From assembly GCF_009792355.1 (NCBI RefSeq), contig NZ_CP047045.1, positions 1,054,001 to 1,118,000 on the forward strand: 64,000 nt of DNA, given 5' to 3'. The notes beneath the pieces were generated by a model. It worked only from the letters and a program-made list of their open reading frames with translations, searched no databases and was not told the origin of the DNA. The position numbers were made by a program, and so were the translations under genes. The DNA is from Terricaulis silvestris. GTDB taxonomy: Bacteria > Pseudomonadota > Alphaproteobacteria > Caulobacterales > Aquidulcibacteraceae. Each line of letters opens with the position of its first letter. Position 1 is the stretch's first letter. Below are positions 43,186-50,337 of this stretch, piece after piece.

Positions 43186-43380
43186 TCATTGCGCGCCGTA
43201 GGCGTCGCGCGCCTTCACATAGCAATCGTAAAGTTCGCGCAGCCGCGATCCCGGCTCGCCGTTCGCGCGACCCTGAAACCGCGCCAGGCCCGCCTCGCGC
43301 TCACCGAACACGGCGCCCACTTCGGCCATCCAAGCTTTGTCCGCGGCGGTAGATTCTTGCAGCAGGCGGAGTTTGCTCAT
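43186..43380 (-). CDS. Small protein of unknown function (64 aa)
   Basis: MSKLRLLQESTAADKAWMAE opens a short helical, charged protein ending RELYDCYVKARDAYGAQ. Family not recognised. Its ATG overlaps the upstream TGA (ATGA at 43377-43380) and its TGA overlaps a possible ATG of the FAS1 gene, so coupled translation in a small operon is well supported even though function is unknown. Confidence 0.6.
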   Translation of the reverse strand: MSKLRLLQESTAADKAWMAEVGAVFGEREAGLARFQGRANGEPGSRLRELYDCYVKARDAYGAQ

Positions 43381-43586
43381 CCCACGGTCTGCAGGCGTTT
43401 GATTTCGTCGCGCAGTGCTTTCTCGTCGAACACTTGGCCCGTGGCCGTATCGCGGATGCGCACCAGCCGCATGCCGCGTCGTTCCAGTCCGATCGCCCAA
43501 TCCAGCGCCGCTTTCGGATCGTCCAACGTGGCGCTGGCCTCGAAGCGCAAACCGGCGCCGGGCGATGAGTTCACGATGAAGGCCAC
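43377..43586 (-). CDS. Small protein of unknown function (69 aa)
   Basis: GTG-started product beginning MAFIVNSSPGAGLRFEASAT with GGAG six bases upstream. It contains ALDWAIGLERRGMRLVRIRD and DEKALRDEIKRL, a small alpha/beta pattern. No family recognised. Coupled to the next gene by an ATGA overlap, and it follows the 68-aa gene by 12 bp. Confidence 0.6.
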   Translation of the reverse strand: MAFIVNSSPGAGLRFEASATLDDPKAALDWAIGLERRGMRLVRIRDTATGQVFDEKALRDEIKRLQTVG

Positions 43587-43598
43587 TGCTGCTCCAAT

Positions 43599-43805
43599 TC
43601 AGACGGACGGTGTTTCGGTGCTATTGGCGAAGTTGAACTCAGCCGACCCTGGCGTGTGCTCGCCGTACTTCACCACGTAATCGGGGCCGAGGTTCTGGGC
43701 CAAAGCCTCCGCCTCGACGCTCGACGAAAAGATTCCAGCCAAATGCATCGGCGTCAGGCGCAACACGCCCCAGCCACGTCGCAGCATCTCTCCAGGAATA
43801 GGCAT
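43599..43805 (-). CDS. Small protein of unknown function (68 aa)
   Basis: ATG 43805 is preceded by GGAG at a seven-base spacing. The product contains GWGVLRLTPMHLAGIFSSSV and EALAQNLGPDYVVKYGEH, compact and probably soluble. No family recognised. It is the first gene of a four-gene minus-strand operon ending in the FAS1 gene. The 188 bp upstream, to the membrane-protein gene, contain no recognised feature. Confidence 0.6.
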   Translation of the reverse strand: MPIPGEMLRRGWGVLRLTPMHLAGIFSSSVEAEALAQNLGPDYVVKYGEHTPGSAEFNFANSTETPSV

Positions 43806-43993
43806 GGCGTCTCCGGCGTCGCAAAAAACGCACGCGAAATTGGCCGCCCTCACGGACGGCAATCGCAGTCGTTCTTGTTGCTGATTTGTGACCCTACCAC
43901 GGTTCGCCCGGCGTGTCGGGTTTATTCGCACTTGCGGGAGGGAAGTCGCATCTCTCGCAACGCATGCCCAGGGGCTTCGCGCGGCCCAGCGCG

Positions 43994-44677
43994 CTAAGTC
44001 TTCAGAATCGCCAAATTCCGCGTCAACGCCTGCGCCGTGTAGATCACCATGCTGCACGCTGTTGCAAAGAAGAGCTCGTTGGCAAACAAGCTCGCGATCT
44101 TCGGCCCGGGCACGCTGCCACCAGCAAGCGTCGCATTGGCCAAATTGAGCGCAATCACGATGCACGCGCTCAGCAATCCAAGTAGGGCGCCAAACGTGAT
44201 GTACGAGCCAAGCCGCGCCTCCGCTCGGCCCACGATCGCCGCCAGGCCAAAGCCCAGCACCGCGTATTCGATGCCCTTCCACGCACACACAGACCAGAAC
44301 AGCGGCGTAAGCTGGTCCTGCGGCGCGCCGGCCAAAGCTTGCACGCCCTTCTGCACACCCTTCGCCGCCGCCCAAGCCAACGGCCCAGCAAACAGCCCGA
44401 TCAAACCCGCAAACTGCTGCCGCGACTTCGACGCCAGCGTCCCCACCGCAATCGCCGCACACACCAGCGCCGACCAGGTCACCGCCTGCGCCATCTCGGC
44501 GGCAAACCCGATCTGCTCAATCACGCCGCCCGCCCACGCGCGCACGCCGACCACGATCATCTGCACTAAAACGCCGGCGATCACCGCGAGCCACGCCGCG
44601 GTGAGGATGCGCTTCAAAGCGAGATTGGCCTCGGTCACTTGTGCGCCGGGCAGGCTTACGTCTGTCATGGCCGTCAT
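43994..44677 (-). CDS. Multi-pass membrane protein of unknown function
   Basis: A 227-residue protein with about six hydrophobic helices: ILTAAWLAVIAGVLVQMIVV, WSALVCAAIAVGTLAS, FAGLIGLFAGPLAWAAA, GIEYAVLGFGLAAIVGRAEA, ITFGALLGLLSACIVIALNL and LFFATACSMVIYTAQAL. No family recognised. ATG codons at 44677 and 44668 are both possible starts and neither has a good ribosome site. Confidence 0.65.
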   Translation of the reverse strand: MTAMTDVSLPGAQVTEANLALKRILTAAWLAVIAGVLVQMIVVGVRAWAGGVIEQIGFAAEMAQAVTWSALVCAAIAVGTLASKSRQQFAGLIGLFAGPLAWAAAKGVQKGVQALAGAPQDQLTPLFWSVCAWKGIEYAVLGFGLAAIVGRAEARLGSYITFGALLGLLSACIVIALNLANATLAGGSVPGPKIASLFANELFFATACSMVIYTAQALTRNLAILKT

Positions 44678-44728
44678 CAAGCGAAAGGCGCGCGCGTGGT
44701 CAAGCCAAGCCGCGTGACACGCGTCACC

Positions 44729-45145
44729 TCAAAACGCGCGCCCGCAACCGCTAAATGCCTCGCCGTCGAGCGTAACTTCAACGGTGTCGCGTCCGTTCTT
44801 GCCCTCGCAACGGCCGGTGCTGCGGATTTCGACGCGCAAGCGATGCCCGTCCGCTTCACTCTCGAGAATCTCGCCGCGCCACCGCGGAAGGATTGGCTCG
44901 GCCTGCGGGAAGGTCAGTTCGTCCTCACCCGCGCGCGCGAACGAGATGCGGTCGTCATAGATGCGCAGCACGAACCGGTCTTCACCGACCGCCATGTAGC
45001 GCACGCCTTCCGCGCGCAGCGCCACGATAGAATCCGTGCCTGCGCGCTGCGGCAATATCGGCGCGGGCAATTCTGGCGGCGCGCTCGTGCACGCCGCCAA
45101 CACCAGCGCAAGGAGGGCAGCGCGGATCAAACGCTGCGCCCACAA
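44729..45145 (-). CDS. COG3650-like lipoprotein, copy 1
   Basis: A 138-residue lipoprotein: leader MWAQRLIRAALLALVLAACT with the lipobox LAAC. The domain matches the neighbouring paralogue: YMAVGEDRFVLRIYDDRISF, VEIRSTGRCEGKNGRDTVEV and a terminal GEAFSGCGRAF; the two conserved Cys could form a disulfide. TTG start at 45145; a second TTG at 45130 overlaps the previous stop. It is directly downstream of the paralogue and probably anchored in a membrane facing the periplasm. Confidence 0.7.
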   Translation of the reverse strand: MWAQRLIRAALLALVLAACTSAPPELPAPILPQRAGTDSIVALRAEGVRYMAVGEDRFVLRIYDDRISFARAGEDELTFPQAEPILPRWRGEILESEADGHRLRVEIRSTGRCEGKNGRDTVEVTLDGEAFSGCGRAF

Positions 45146-45594
45146 CCGTTCAGCGTCATCCCATCAATCACGACTTCGACCGTCGCAGGATAGGCCTCAC
45201 CACTCATCGCGTCCTGGCAAGGCGCGCGCCGGATCGTGACGACAAGTGAGCGCCCATCGGACGAAGCTTCATACCGCGTCGCCCCCTCTTGCGCAGTGTT
45301 CGGCGCCTCAACGGCGAACTCGGCGTAATTCTCGCCATACGCCCAGACCATCTTGATGACGCCGCGGGTGTAGATGTCGAGCAGCCAGCCCGGCTCTTGG
45401 CCAACCGCACGGAAATCCACGCCCGCCGCGCGAAGCCCATCCGGCGCCGGCATCCGCGCCAAGTTCGTCGCAGGATCATTGCTTGCCGCCGCTGCTTCAG
45501 CAGCAGGGACGGGCGTCTCTGCAGCAGGCTCACTCGGCGCTTCGGTCTGCTGCGAACACGCCGCCAACGCCAACACGAAAACAAGTGCGCGCAT
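45127..45594 (-). CDS. COG3650-like lipoprotein, copy 2
   Basis: A 155-residue lipoprotein with leader MRALVFVLALAACSQQ (lipobox LAAC) and an Ala/Pro/Glu linker. The domain has VDFRAVGQEPGWLLDIYTRG, then RSLVVTIRRAPCQDAMSGEA and YPATVEVVIDGMTLNGCG, the characteristic COG3650 pattern of a paired Cys and final NGCG. GGAG precedes ATG 45594. Function of the family is unknown. Its 3' end overlaps the start region of copy 1, indicating a tandem duplication in one operon. Confidence 0.8.
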   Translation of the reverse strand: MRALVFVLALAACSQQTEAPSEPAAETPVPAAEAAAASNDPATNLARMPAPDGLRAAGVDFRAVGQEPGWLLDIYTRGVIKMVWAYGENYAEFAVEAPNTAQEGATRYEASSDGRSLVVTIRRAPCQDAMSGEAYPATVEVVIDGMTLNGCGRSV

Positions 45595-45609
45595 CTTGGA
45601 TCTCCAAAC

Positions 45610-45641
45610 AAAAACGCCGCCACGCGTGAACGTGGCGGCGT
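45610..45641 (-). terminator. Minus-strand terminator of the OmpA-family gene
   Basis: ACGCCGCCACG and CGTGGCGGCGT form a perfect 11-bp stem (45614-45624 with 45631-45641) with a 6-nt loop. On the minus strand the stem is followed by TTTTGTTTGG. It lies 20 bp after the OmpA stop and just before the lipoprotein pair. Confidence 0.9.
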
Positions 45642-45661
45642 CTCTTGTCACTAACGTGGCA

Positions 45662-46318
45662 TCAGCCCGTGAACGCGCTGATGTAAACTTCCACGCGGCG
45701 GTTGCGCGCGCGGCCATCATCAGACGCATTCGACGCAACCGGACGCGCTTCGCCGAAGCCTTCGGCGACCAAACGCTGACGGATCACGCCACCCGAGATT
45801 AGAACCGAACCAACGTTCATGGCGCGACGCTCGGAAAGGCCTTGGTTGTAATCATCCGAACCAACCGAGTCAGCGTGGCCGTACACGTCGACCGTCGTTT
45901 GATTGTATTCGGTGAGGATGCTGCCAACGTTCCGGAGCGTCGGCACGAACTGACCCTTCACAGCATCGCTGTTGAAGTCGAACGTGAGGTCGGCTGGGAA
46001 GTTGAGCAGGATCTGGCTCTGCGAAACGCGCGTCACGCCAACGCCGGTGCCGGCGAGACGCTCACGCAGATTCTGATACGTGCGGTCCATGTAGTTGCCG
46101 ATCGCAGTACCGGCGAGCGCGCCGATGCCAGCGCCGATCAGCGCGTTACGACGGTCGTCACCGCCAGCCAGCGTGCCCGCACCCGCTCCGACGATGGCGC
46201 CGATGATGGCGCCCGTGCCGGTGTTGTTGCGCGTACGCTCGCCCGTGACCGGATCGACGTTGGTGCAGCTAACGAGAAACATCACGGCCGCGAGGCCGGT
46301 TACAAACTTACGGATCAT
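45662..46318 (-). CDS. OmpA-family outer-membrane lipoprotein with glycine-zipper segment
   Basis: A 218-residue lipoprotein: leader MIRKFVTGLAAVMFLVSCTN with lipobox LVSC. Residues 35-75 are a glycine zipper (GAIIGAIVGAGAGTLAGG and ALIGAGIGALAGTAIGNYMD). The C-terminal OmpA domain holds LTFDFNSDAVKGQFVPTLRN, VDVYGHADSVGSDDYNQGLS and RNRRVEVYI, which bind peptidoglycan diaminopimelate. Resembles YiaD/Pal-type proteins. GGAGGG precedes the ATG. Confidence 0.9.
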   Translation of the reverse strand: MIRKFVTGLAAVMFLVSCTNVDPVTGERTRNNTGTGAIIGAIVGAGAGTLAGGDDRRNALIGAGIGALAGTAIGNYMDRTYQNLRERLAGTGVGVTRVSQSQILLNFPADLTFDFNSDAVKGQFVPTLRNVGSILTEYNQTTVDVYGHADSVGSDDYNQGLSERRAMNVGSVLISGGVIRQRLVAEGFGEARPVASNASDDGRARNRRVEVYISAFTG

Positions 46319-46408
46319 AGAAATCCCTCCATCCCTGGGCGGGCGGAACCTGCCCGATCACTACGGAAACTGATACCGCCAATCTGAGCCGGCAATGAAC
46401 GGCGCAAA

Positions 46409-46945
46409 TTATTCCGGCGAGCCCGTGGTGCTATATCGGCTGAGACGGCCGAATTGTTCCAAGAGCACCCCATCTACCCCAGCCGCGATCTGGTCTAGCC
46501 CTAACGCCGCGTCACCCGTGACGCGATAGGTCATGGTGATTTTCGCCCCAGAAGCGTGTGGCGCAACCGTGAAGGTCAACACGCCGTTCACCCCCATCTC
46601 CTGCAGCGGCCCCAGCCCGCCAACGGCCCGCAGGGTCTGAACGCCCTCATTCTCCATCACCAGCACGACCCGCATGTGCTCGATGGATTGGCCGTCACCC
46701 CAACGCTCGCACCAGCACCCGCCAGCGCGCGGATCGAGGCTCAACCGCCGTGCATCGCCTGAATATGTGTGAGCAGAACTCCACCACCGCTCGATCCGCG
46801 TCAGCCTGCGCCAGGTCTCGGCAGGAGATGCTGCGACGTCCGCTTCAGCCTGGATCACGAAACCGGTCGGCGAGACCGACGCAACCTCAGCCCTCGCCGG
46901 CGCGGCGACGCAAACGAGCGCGATCAGAGCGGCGATGAAACGCAT
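46409..46945 (-). CDS. Exported SRPBCC-domain protein
   Basis: A 178-residue protein with signal peptide MRFIAALIALVCVAAPARAE. The mature chain is a START/SRPBCC helix-grip fold: FVIQAEADVAASPAETWRRL, TRIERWWSSAHTYSGDARRL, CERWGDGQSIEHMRVVLVME and a final helix GVDGVLLEQFGRLSRY. Such domains bind hydrophobic ligands. GGGAGAG precedes the ATG. It is divergent from the degenerate kinase; a 16-bp palindrome lies between the two starts. Confidence 0.8.
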   Translation of the reverse strand: MRFIAALIALVCVAAPARAEVASVSPTGFVIQAEADVAASPAETWRRLTRIERWWSSAHTYSGDARRLSLDPRAGGCWCERWGDGQSIEHMRVVLVMENEGVQTLRAVGGLGPLQEMGVNGVLTFTVAPHASGAKITMTYRVTGDAALGLDQIAAGVDGVLLEQFGRLSRYSTTGSPE

Positions 46946-46981
46946 GAAGTCTCTCCCGAACGAGGACGAGAGAAGCGCACT

Positions 46982-46997
46982 TTGAACGATCGTTCAA
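46982..46997. promoter_or_regulatory. 16-bp perfect palindrome between divergent genes
   Basis: TTGAACGATCGTTCAA is fully self-complementary, 37 bp upstream of the SRPBCC start and overlapping the proposed TTG start of the kinase gene. Length and symmetry resemble operators of TetR/AcrR repressors. If it is an operator, the true kinase start may lie further downstream (for example TTG 47048). Confidence 0.55.
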
Positions 46998-48430
46998 CTC
47001 CAACATTAACCAAGCTTCAGCTAGCCGCTGTCAGACTCTCAGCCGCTTTGACCGACGCCGAAACGATCTCGCCTGCCGACGTGGCCGCCTCGCTTGCCGA
47101 GGCGAAGGCCAAACGCGCCCGCGGACTGATCGCGGCAGGCAACGCGCGCATCGGCAATTCGTGGCTGCGCCTGGGTTCGTCCGCGATCGTCGCCATCGTC
47201 GCTGCGTCGCTGCTCAACAACCTCTGGGCCTTCGTGTGGTGGGCGGGGCTTGTGTTCGTCATCCTCGGCGATCGCGCGATCTACAAAAATCTGCTGCGGC
47301 GGGCGCTCGCTGGCGATCCGCCACACAATCTCAGCGGCGCGGTTGTATGGACCGCCGCGCAAAGCGCTTACGGCAACATCATGGCTGCACTGCTGTGGTT
47401 CGCGCCCTACGTGCCAGGCGAGACCCTGGCGGTGATTTATATCTGCGGCGGGCTCGCCAACTCCGCCGCGACCTTGCGCTCGAACACCGCGCTCTCGATC
47501 GCGGGCATCGGCCCAACGATCGCGACAATGCTTGGCTTGCCGATCGCCGAGTACGTGATGAACGGCGCCAGCAATTCGCTTGATCTGATGCCGATGGTCG
47601 GCGGGTTGCTGCTGCTCGGCTTCGGCGTCAATCTCTGGAAAAGCTTGCTCGCCTCCGACGCCGCGCAAGCGCAAGCCGAGGCCTCCGCCATGCGCGAGCG
47701 CCAAGCCGCTGCCGCCGCCGCAGCCGCGAAAACCGATACAATTCGGCGTATGAATGACGAATTGCGCACGCCAATGGCGGCCCTCGTCGGCGCCGCCGAA
47801 CACTTGCATCGCGCCGCCGTCAGCCCGCAAGCGCGCTCGCACATCGCCGCGATCGTTCAAGCGGGCGAAGTGCTGAAGATGGTGCTCGACGATCTCTCCG
47901 ATCTCGACAATCTCGAAAACGGCCAGCTCCGAATCGAAACCAAACCGACCGACCCGCGCGAACTCGCGCGCGGCGTTGTCGCCGCCTTCAAGACAGCCGC
48001 GGCCGACAAGAATCTCGAGCTCTTCCTCGACATCGCGCCCGATGTGCCTGTGCGCGTGGCGCTTGATCCTTCGCGCGTGCGCCAAGTGCTGTTCAATCTG
48101 CTCGCCAATGCTGTTCGCTTCACCACCCATGGCGGCGTGCGCGTGCGCGTCAGCGTACTCAATGCGGAAGCTGGCCGCGCGCGGCTCAACTTCGCCATCG
48201 CCGACACCGGCGCTGGCATGTCGCGCTCGCAGCTCGCGCAAATCTTTGGGCGCGCCAAACTCTGCATGGAAGGCGAGGGTCCTGGCCTTGGCCTCACCAT
48301 CTCGCTCCGGCTCGCCAAACTGATGGGCGGCCAGATCAACGCGAAGAGCGATATCGGCCAAGGCTCAATGTTCGCCTTCACGGTTGAAGCCCCTGTCCTC
48401 GTTCAGGCCGCCTCAAGCCCGGTCGCCTGA
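46982..48430 (+). CDS. Membrane histidine-kinase-like protein with Asp at the phospho-acceptor site
   Basis: About 482 residues. The membrane part (65-220) has some five to six helices in an uncharacterised sensor. The dimerisation helix reads TDTIRRMNDELRTPMAALVG: the expected SHELRTP histidine is Asp259 (codon GAC, 47756-47758). The ATPase domain is intact: N-box FNLLANAVRFTTHG, G1 IADTGAGMS and G2 GEGPGLGLTISLRLAKLMGG. It may bind ATP yet cannot phosphorylate itself in the usual way, so a regulatory pseudokinase is likely. The TTG start is a best guess; no ATG is available before the membrane region. Confidence 0.7.
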   Translation: MNDRSTPTLTKLQLAAVRLSAALTDAETISPADVAASLAEAKAKRARGLIAAGNARIGNSWLRLGSSAIVAIVAASLLNNLWAFVWWAGLVFVILGDRAIYKNLLRRALAGDPPHNLSGAVVWTAAQSAYGNIMAALLWFAPYVPGETLAVIYICGGLANSAATLRSNTALSIAGIGPTIATMLGLPIAEYVMNGASNSLDLMPMVGGLLLLGFGVNLWKSLLASDAAQAQAEASAMRERQAAAAAAAAKTDTIRRMNDELRTPMAALVGAAEHLHRAAVSPQARSHIAAIVQAGEVLKMVLDDLSDLDNLENGQLRIETKPTDPRELARGVVAAFKTAAADKNLELFLDIAPDVPVRVALDPSRVRQVLFNLLANAVRFTTHGGVRVRVSVLNAEAGRARLNFAIADTGAGMSRSQLAQIFGRAKLCMEGEGPGLGLTISLRLAKLMGGQINAKSDIGQGSMFAFTVEAPVLVQAASSPVA

Positions 48431-48480
48431 ACGCCAAAGCGCCCGGCGCTTGACGGCTCTTGCCTCCGCATGGTTTGCTA

Positions 48481-48497
48481 TTGCGAGTGAATCGCAA
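48481..48497. promoter_or_regulatory. Fur-like inverted repeat in a gene-poor gap
   Basis: TTGCGA and TCGCAA flank a 5-bp GTGAA spacer, close to alphaproteobacterial Fur-type boxes. It is followed by AGGAG at 48500-48504 and TTG at 48511, which opens only an 11-codon frame. The 283-bp gap 48431-48713 otherwise holds only weak open frames. A real iron-regulated small gene could be hidden or broken here; none can be supported. Confidence 0.35.
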
Positions 48498-48668
48498 GTA
48501 GGAGAACGCCTTGATCGTGATCGCAGCCATGCTGCCAAGCCGCTAGCGGACGCGCCGGTCTTGGCCGTCGTTCTAATGCTCGGCGCGGGGCCTCTCGCCG
48601 CGCTCATGGCCGCCGAGCGCACCGAATTGGAGTGGAGGCGCGCGTCCTCCCGTGTCGTCACCGCTCCG

Positions 48669-48715
48669 AGCGCCTCCGCCGCCGATCTCTCATCCAGTCC
48701 GGCGGCGGAGGCGCT
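48669..48715 (-). terminator. GC-rich hairpin at the end of the vsr gene
   Basis: AGCGCCTCCGCCGCCG (48669-48684) and its exact complement (48700-48715) form a 16-bp stem with a 15-nt loop. It overlaps the vsr stop codon. No T-run follows on the minus strand, so it may stabilise the transcript end rather than act as a classical terminator. Confidence 0.55.
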
Positions 48716-49133
48716 ATCGCTTCAAGAACGCGGCGAGCCGCCGCGTCAGCGCTGCCTCATCGCGCGTCTCGCATTCCCACACCACCAACGCTGACCAGCC
48801 ATCGCGCTTCAATGCGCGCAAAGATGTGAGATCGCGCGCGCGATTGCGCTCAATCTTGCCGCGCCAGTACGCGGCGTTGTCCTTCGGCTGACGCGTGCCG
48901 CGCTTGCAATCGTGGCCGTGCCAAAAGCAGCCGTGCACGAACACGACCTTGCGCAGCGATGTAAACACGAGATCAGGCTTGCCCGGCAGATGCGCGCCCT
49001 GCAGCCGATAGCGTCGCGCAAACCCCGCAGTCCGCACCGCCGCGCGCACCGCGCGCTCGGGGGCCGTATCGGACGACTTCACCGCGCGCATCACTGCCGA
49101 ACGTTTCTCGGCATCGAACACGTCAGCGCGCAT
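48714..49133 (-). CDS. vsr: Very-short-patch-repair endonuclease Vsr
   Basis: A 139-residue nuclease that nicks beside T:G mismatches arising from deamination of 5-methylcytosine. Motifs: RSAVMRAVKSSDTAPERAVR (N-terminal helix), LPGKPDLVF with catalytic Asp54, FVHGCFWHGHDC (zinc and catalytic site, 66-76), RQPKDNAAYWRGKIERNRAR and WSALVVWECE. Its ATG overlaps the methyltransferase TGA, so both are made together. Normal length. Confidence 0.93.
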   Translation of the reverse strand: MRADVFDAEKRSAVMRAVKSSDTAPERAVRAAVRTAGFARRYRLQGAHLPGKPDLVFTSLRKVVFVHGCFWHGHDCKRGTRQPKDNAAYWRGKIERNRARDLTSLRALKRDGWSALVVWECETRDEAALTRRLAAFLKR

Positions 49134-50275
49134 CACGCGCTCTTGCGTTCGATACCAACGCCCGCCAGCGGTGCGAGCAAATGCTGCGACAACCACCGCA
49201 CCACCGGCACGCACACCGCGTCGCCAACGAGATGCAGCGCCGCGGTCTGACCCGCCGGCAGCGGATAATGCTCGGGCACCCCCATCAGCCGCGCCGCTTC
49301 GCGCGGCGAGAGCAGCCGCGAGCGTACTTGGTCGCCCTCAACGAACAGCAATAGCTGCTTAGACGAACCGCCCGCCGGCGTGCGCAAACAGCCGGCAATG
49401 CCGTCAAATCGCGCTTCCGCGCGCTGCACCCGCTCGCCGTGTTCAACGCGAATACGCCGGAACACCGCGCCGACTTCGCGCCGTCCACTCTCGCGCAGGG
49501 CATCGACGCGAGCACGCTGCAGCGTGCTCATCTGGCCGAGCAGCTTCGCGGTGTGCTCCTGGCTCTGCCACGCGACGCCCTGCGGTTCATCATCCAGCAC
49601 ATCTGCCAGCCGCGTATTGCGCTTCGGTGGGGTGTCGAGCCGCCACCAGACGAAGCGCTTACGCAAACCGTCCGGCAAACGCGCGACAACGTTGCGGATG
49701 CCCTGGCTGTGAAACGGCTCACTCGGCCCGCTCGAGATCAGCGCCGCCGGCACATTGCGCGACGCAATCACGAACAACCGCGGCCGCGATTGCGGTGCGA
49801 ACAACGCCGCGTCGATCTCCAGCGCGCCGACGCGATAGCCCAGATCGTCGAGCGCATGAATCAGCGCCATGAAGTCCGAGCCGCCGTGCGAGCTCAACAG
49901 TCCGCAGACGTTCTCAAGCGCCAACACGTCCGGTGCACGCTTCTCGTGCGCGAGCCGTTCGATCAGCTGATGAAAACCCCAGAATGCACCCGAACGCGGC
50001 GCCGCCAGCCCGCGCCGTTCGCCGGCGAGCGAGAGGTCCTGGCAGGGGAAAGAGGCCCAGGCGAGAGCGGCCTGCCCAGGCAGATCGGCGGGCGAAAGCT
50101 TCCAGATGTCGCCCTCGCGCATGGTCTCGTCGCCGAAGGCGCGCCGGTACGCCGAAGCCTTCGCCGGTTCGATGTCGTTGGCGAAGACGCAGGAGAAGCT
50201 GTCGGCCAGCCCCAGGCGCGCCAACCCTCCGCCCGCGAAAAACTCATAAAGTGGGGCGCCGGAATCACGGTTCAT
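49133..50275 (-). CDS. dcm: DNA (cytosine-5-)-methyltransferase, Dcm type
   Basis: A 380-residue C5-methyltransferase. Motif I YEFFAGGGLARLGL (10-23), motif IV ASFPCQDLSLAGER with Cys78, motif VI ENVCGL (120-125) and motif VIII QSRPR (161-165); the target-recognition region follows, then LLSPREAARLMGVPEHY (IX) and LVGDAVCVPVVRWLS (X). It methylates cytosine in an unknown site. ATG 50275 gives family length. It is coupled to vsr, and no restriction endonuclease gene is seen on either side, so it appears solitary. Confidence 0.92.
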   Translation of the reverse strand: MNRDSGAPLYEFFAGGGLARLGLADSFSCVFANDIEPAKASAYRRAFGDETMREGDIWKLSPADLPGQAALAWASFPCQDLSLAGERRGLAAPRSGAFWGFHQLIERLAHEKRAPDVLALENVCGLLSSHGGSDFMALIHALDDLGYRVGALEIDAALFAPQSRPRLFVIASRNVPAALISSGPSEPFHSQGIRNVVARLPDGLRKRFVWWRLDTPPKRNTRLADVLDDEPQGVAWQSQEHTAKLLGQMSTLQRARVDALRESGRREVGAVFRRIRVEHGERVQRAEARFDGIAGCLRTPAGGSSKQLLLFVEGDQVRSRLLSPREAARLMGVPEHYPLPAGQTAALHLVGDAVCVPVVRWLSQHLLAPLAGVGIERKSA

Positions 50276-50337
50276 GCGTCTATAGTCACCCCGCGAGGGC
50301 CTCGGCGTCCATGCCGTAGCCAGGACGGGAAAAACCG

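Noticed and set aside
48384-48794. 136-codon plus-strand frame covering the gap after the pseudokinase gene
   Set aside because: It runs through the hairpin and into vsr on the other strand; the N-terminus overlaps the kinase 3' end and no motif is visible.
48714-50275. A complete restriction-modification system
   Set aside because: Only methyltransferase and Vsr are present; no endonuclease-like gene is adjacent on either side.
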